Assembly (NCBI GenBank): GCA_964609675.1
Contig: CAZSRX010000014.1
Span: 1 to 64,000, forward strand
Source: CAZSRX01 sp964609675 [NCBI: uncultured Bacteroidota bacterium]
GTDB taxonomy: Bacteria; CLD3; SB21
Direction: 5' to 3'
Length of the DNA stretch: 64,000 nucleotides
In this document: one piece after another, positions 63,974-64,000 of the stretch
How the letters are laid out: every line of letters begins with the position of its first letter
How positions within the stretch are numbered: position 1 is the first letter of the stretch
Position numbers and translations under genes: made by a program
Notes under the pieces: generated by a model
Told to the model about the DNA's origin: nothing
The model's input: the letters and a program-made list of their open reading frames with translations, nothing else
The model's database searches: none

Positions 63974-64000
63974 TGGTTTAACACAAGATTACATCTGTTG

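Noticed and set aside
1-64000. CRISPR arrays, tRNA or rRNA genes, insertion sequences, prophage genes
   Set aside because: Looked for direct repeats, tRNA T-loop patterns and transposase motifs in the gaps; none seen.

Overview
The window reads as chromosome from a Gram-negative bacterium of the FCB (Fibrobacteres-Chlorobi-Bacteroidetes) type, probably an uncultured or lightly studied lineage. The evidence is the gene order secY-map-infA-rpmJ-rpsM-rpsK-rpsD-rpoA-rplQ, the FCB-like L3 signature (GASSYPSRVFKG), many exported proteins with 'AQ'-type signal cleavage sites, sortilin-like Asp-box proteins, an M49-like peptidase, Rhs relics and ExbB/TPR envelope genes. Shine-Dalgarno sites are clear and the promoters I can see are sigma70-like (TTGnnn-16/17-TATAAT/TATATT), not the TAnnTTTG type of Bacteroidetes proper. 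I cannot name the phylum from sequence alone.

Region 1 (1-16100) is an uninterrupted S10-spc-alpha ribosomal supercluster on the + strand: the end of tuf, 26 ribosomal protein genes from rpsJ through rpsD, secY, map, infA, rpmJ, rpoA and rplQ, closed by a strong terminator. Several proteins carry lineage-specific extensions, most clearly L29, which is twice its usual size. An AT-rich gap before infA holds a probable internal promoter.

Region 2 (16100-35410) is a mosaic of short transcription units: a GHL10-type glycoside hydrolase, a sugar/choline-type nucleotidyltransferase, an SPFH/stomatin protein, an exported protein with a threefold YDYGWI repeat, a GAF-SpoIIE phosphatase followed by a MoxR ATPase, a 55-residue stand-alone MshEN-like protein with its own promoter and terminator, a large VWA protein, a class V aminotransferase-like enzyme, a CreD-like membrane protein, a Ycf46-like AAA ATPase and AsnA.

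Region 3 (35410-39460) is a decay zone: an untranslatable stretch, a polysaccharide deacetylase broken at a seven-A run, two Rhs remnants, a palindromic element inside one of them, and an apparently intact PIN-toxin/antitoxin pair between the two relics.

Region 4 (39460-53570) holds exported or membrane proteins (M49-like lipoprotein, DUF2721 protein, S9 peptidase, 1086-residue Asp-box propeller protein, orphan LytS-type kinase, outer-membrane barrel) and an iron operon in which a membrane-anchored DtxR-FeoA-FeoA fusion is translationally coupled to a FeoB split into GTPase and permease genes.

Region 5 (53565-64000) is a + strand unit of two giant exported TPR proteins (1061 and 1765 residues), a small exported protein and an ExbB/TolQ/MotA-family proton-channel subunit, cut off by the window edge. 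It looks like a proton-motive-force-driven envelope machine and is the best candidate here for a poorly described system.
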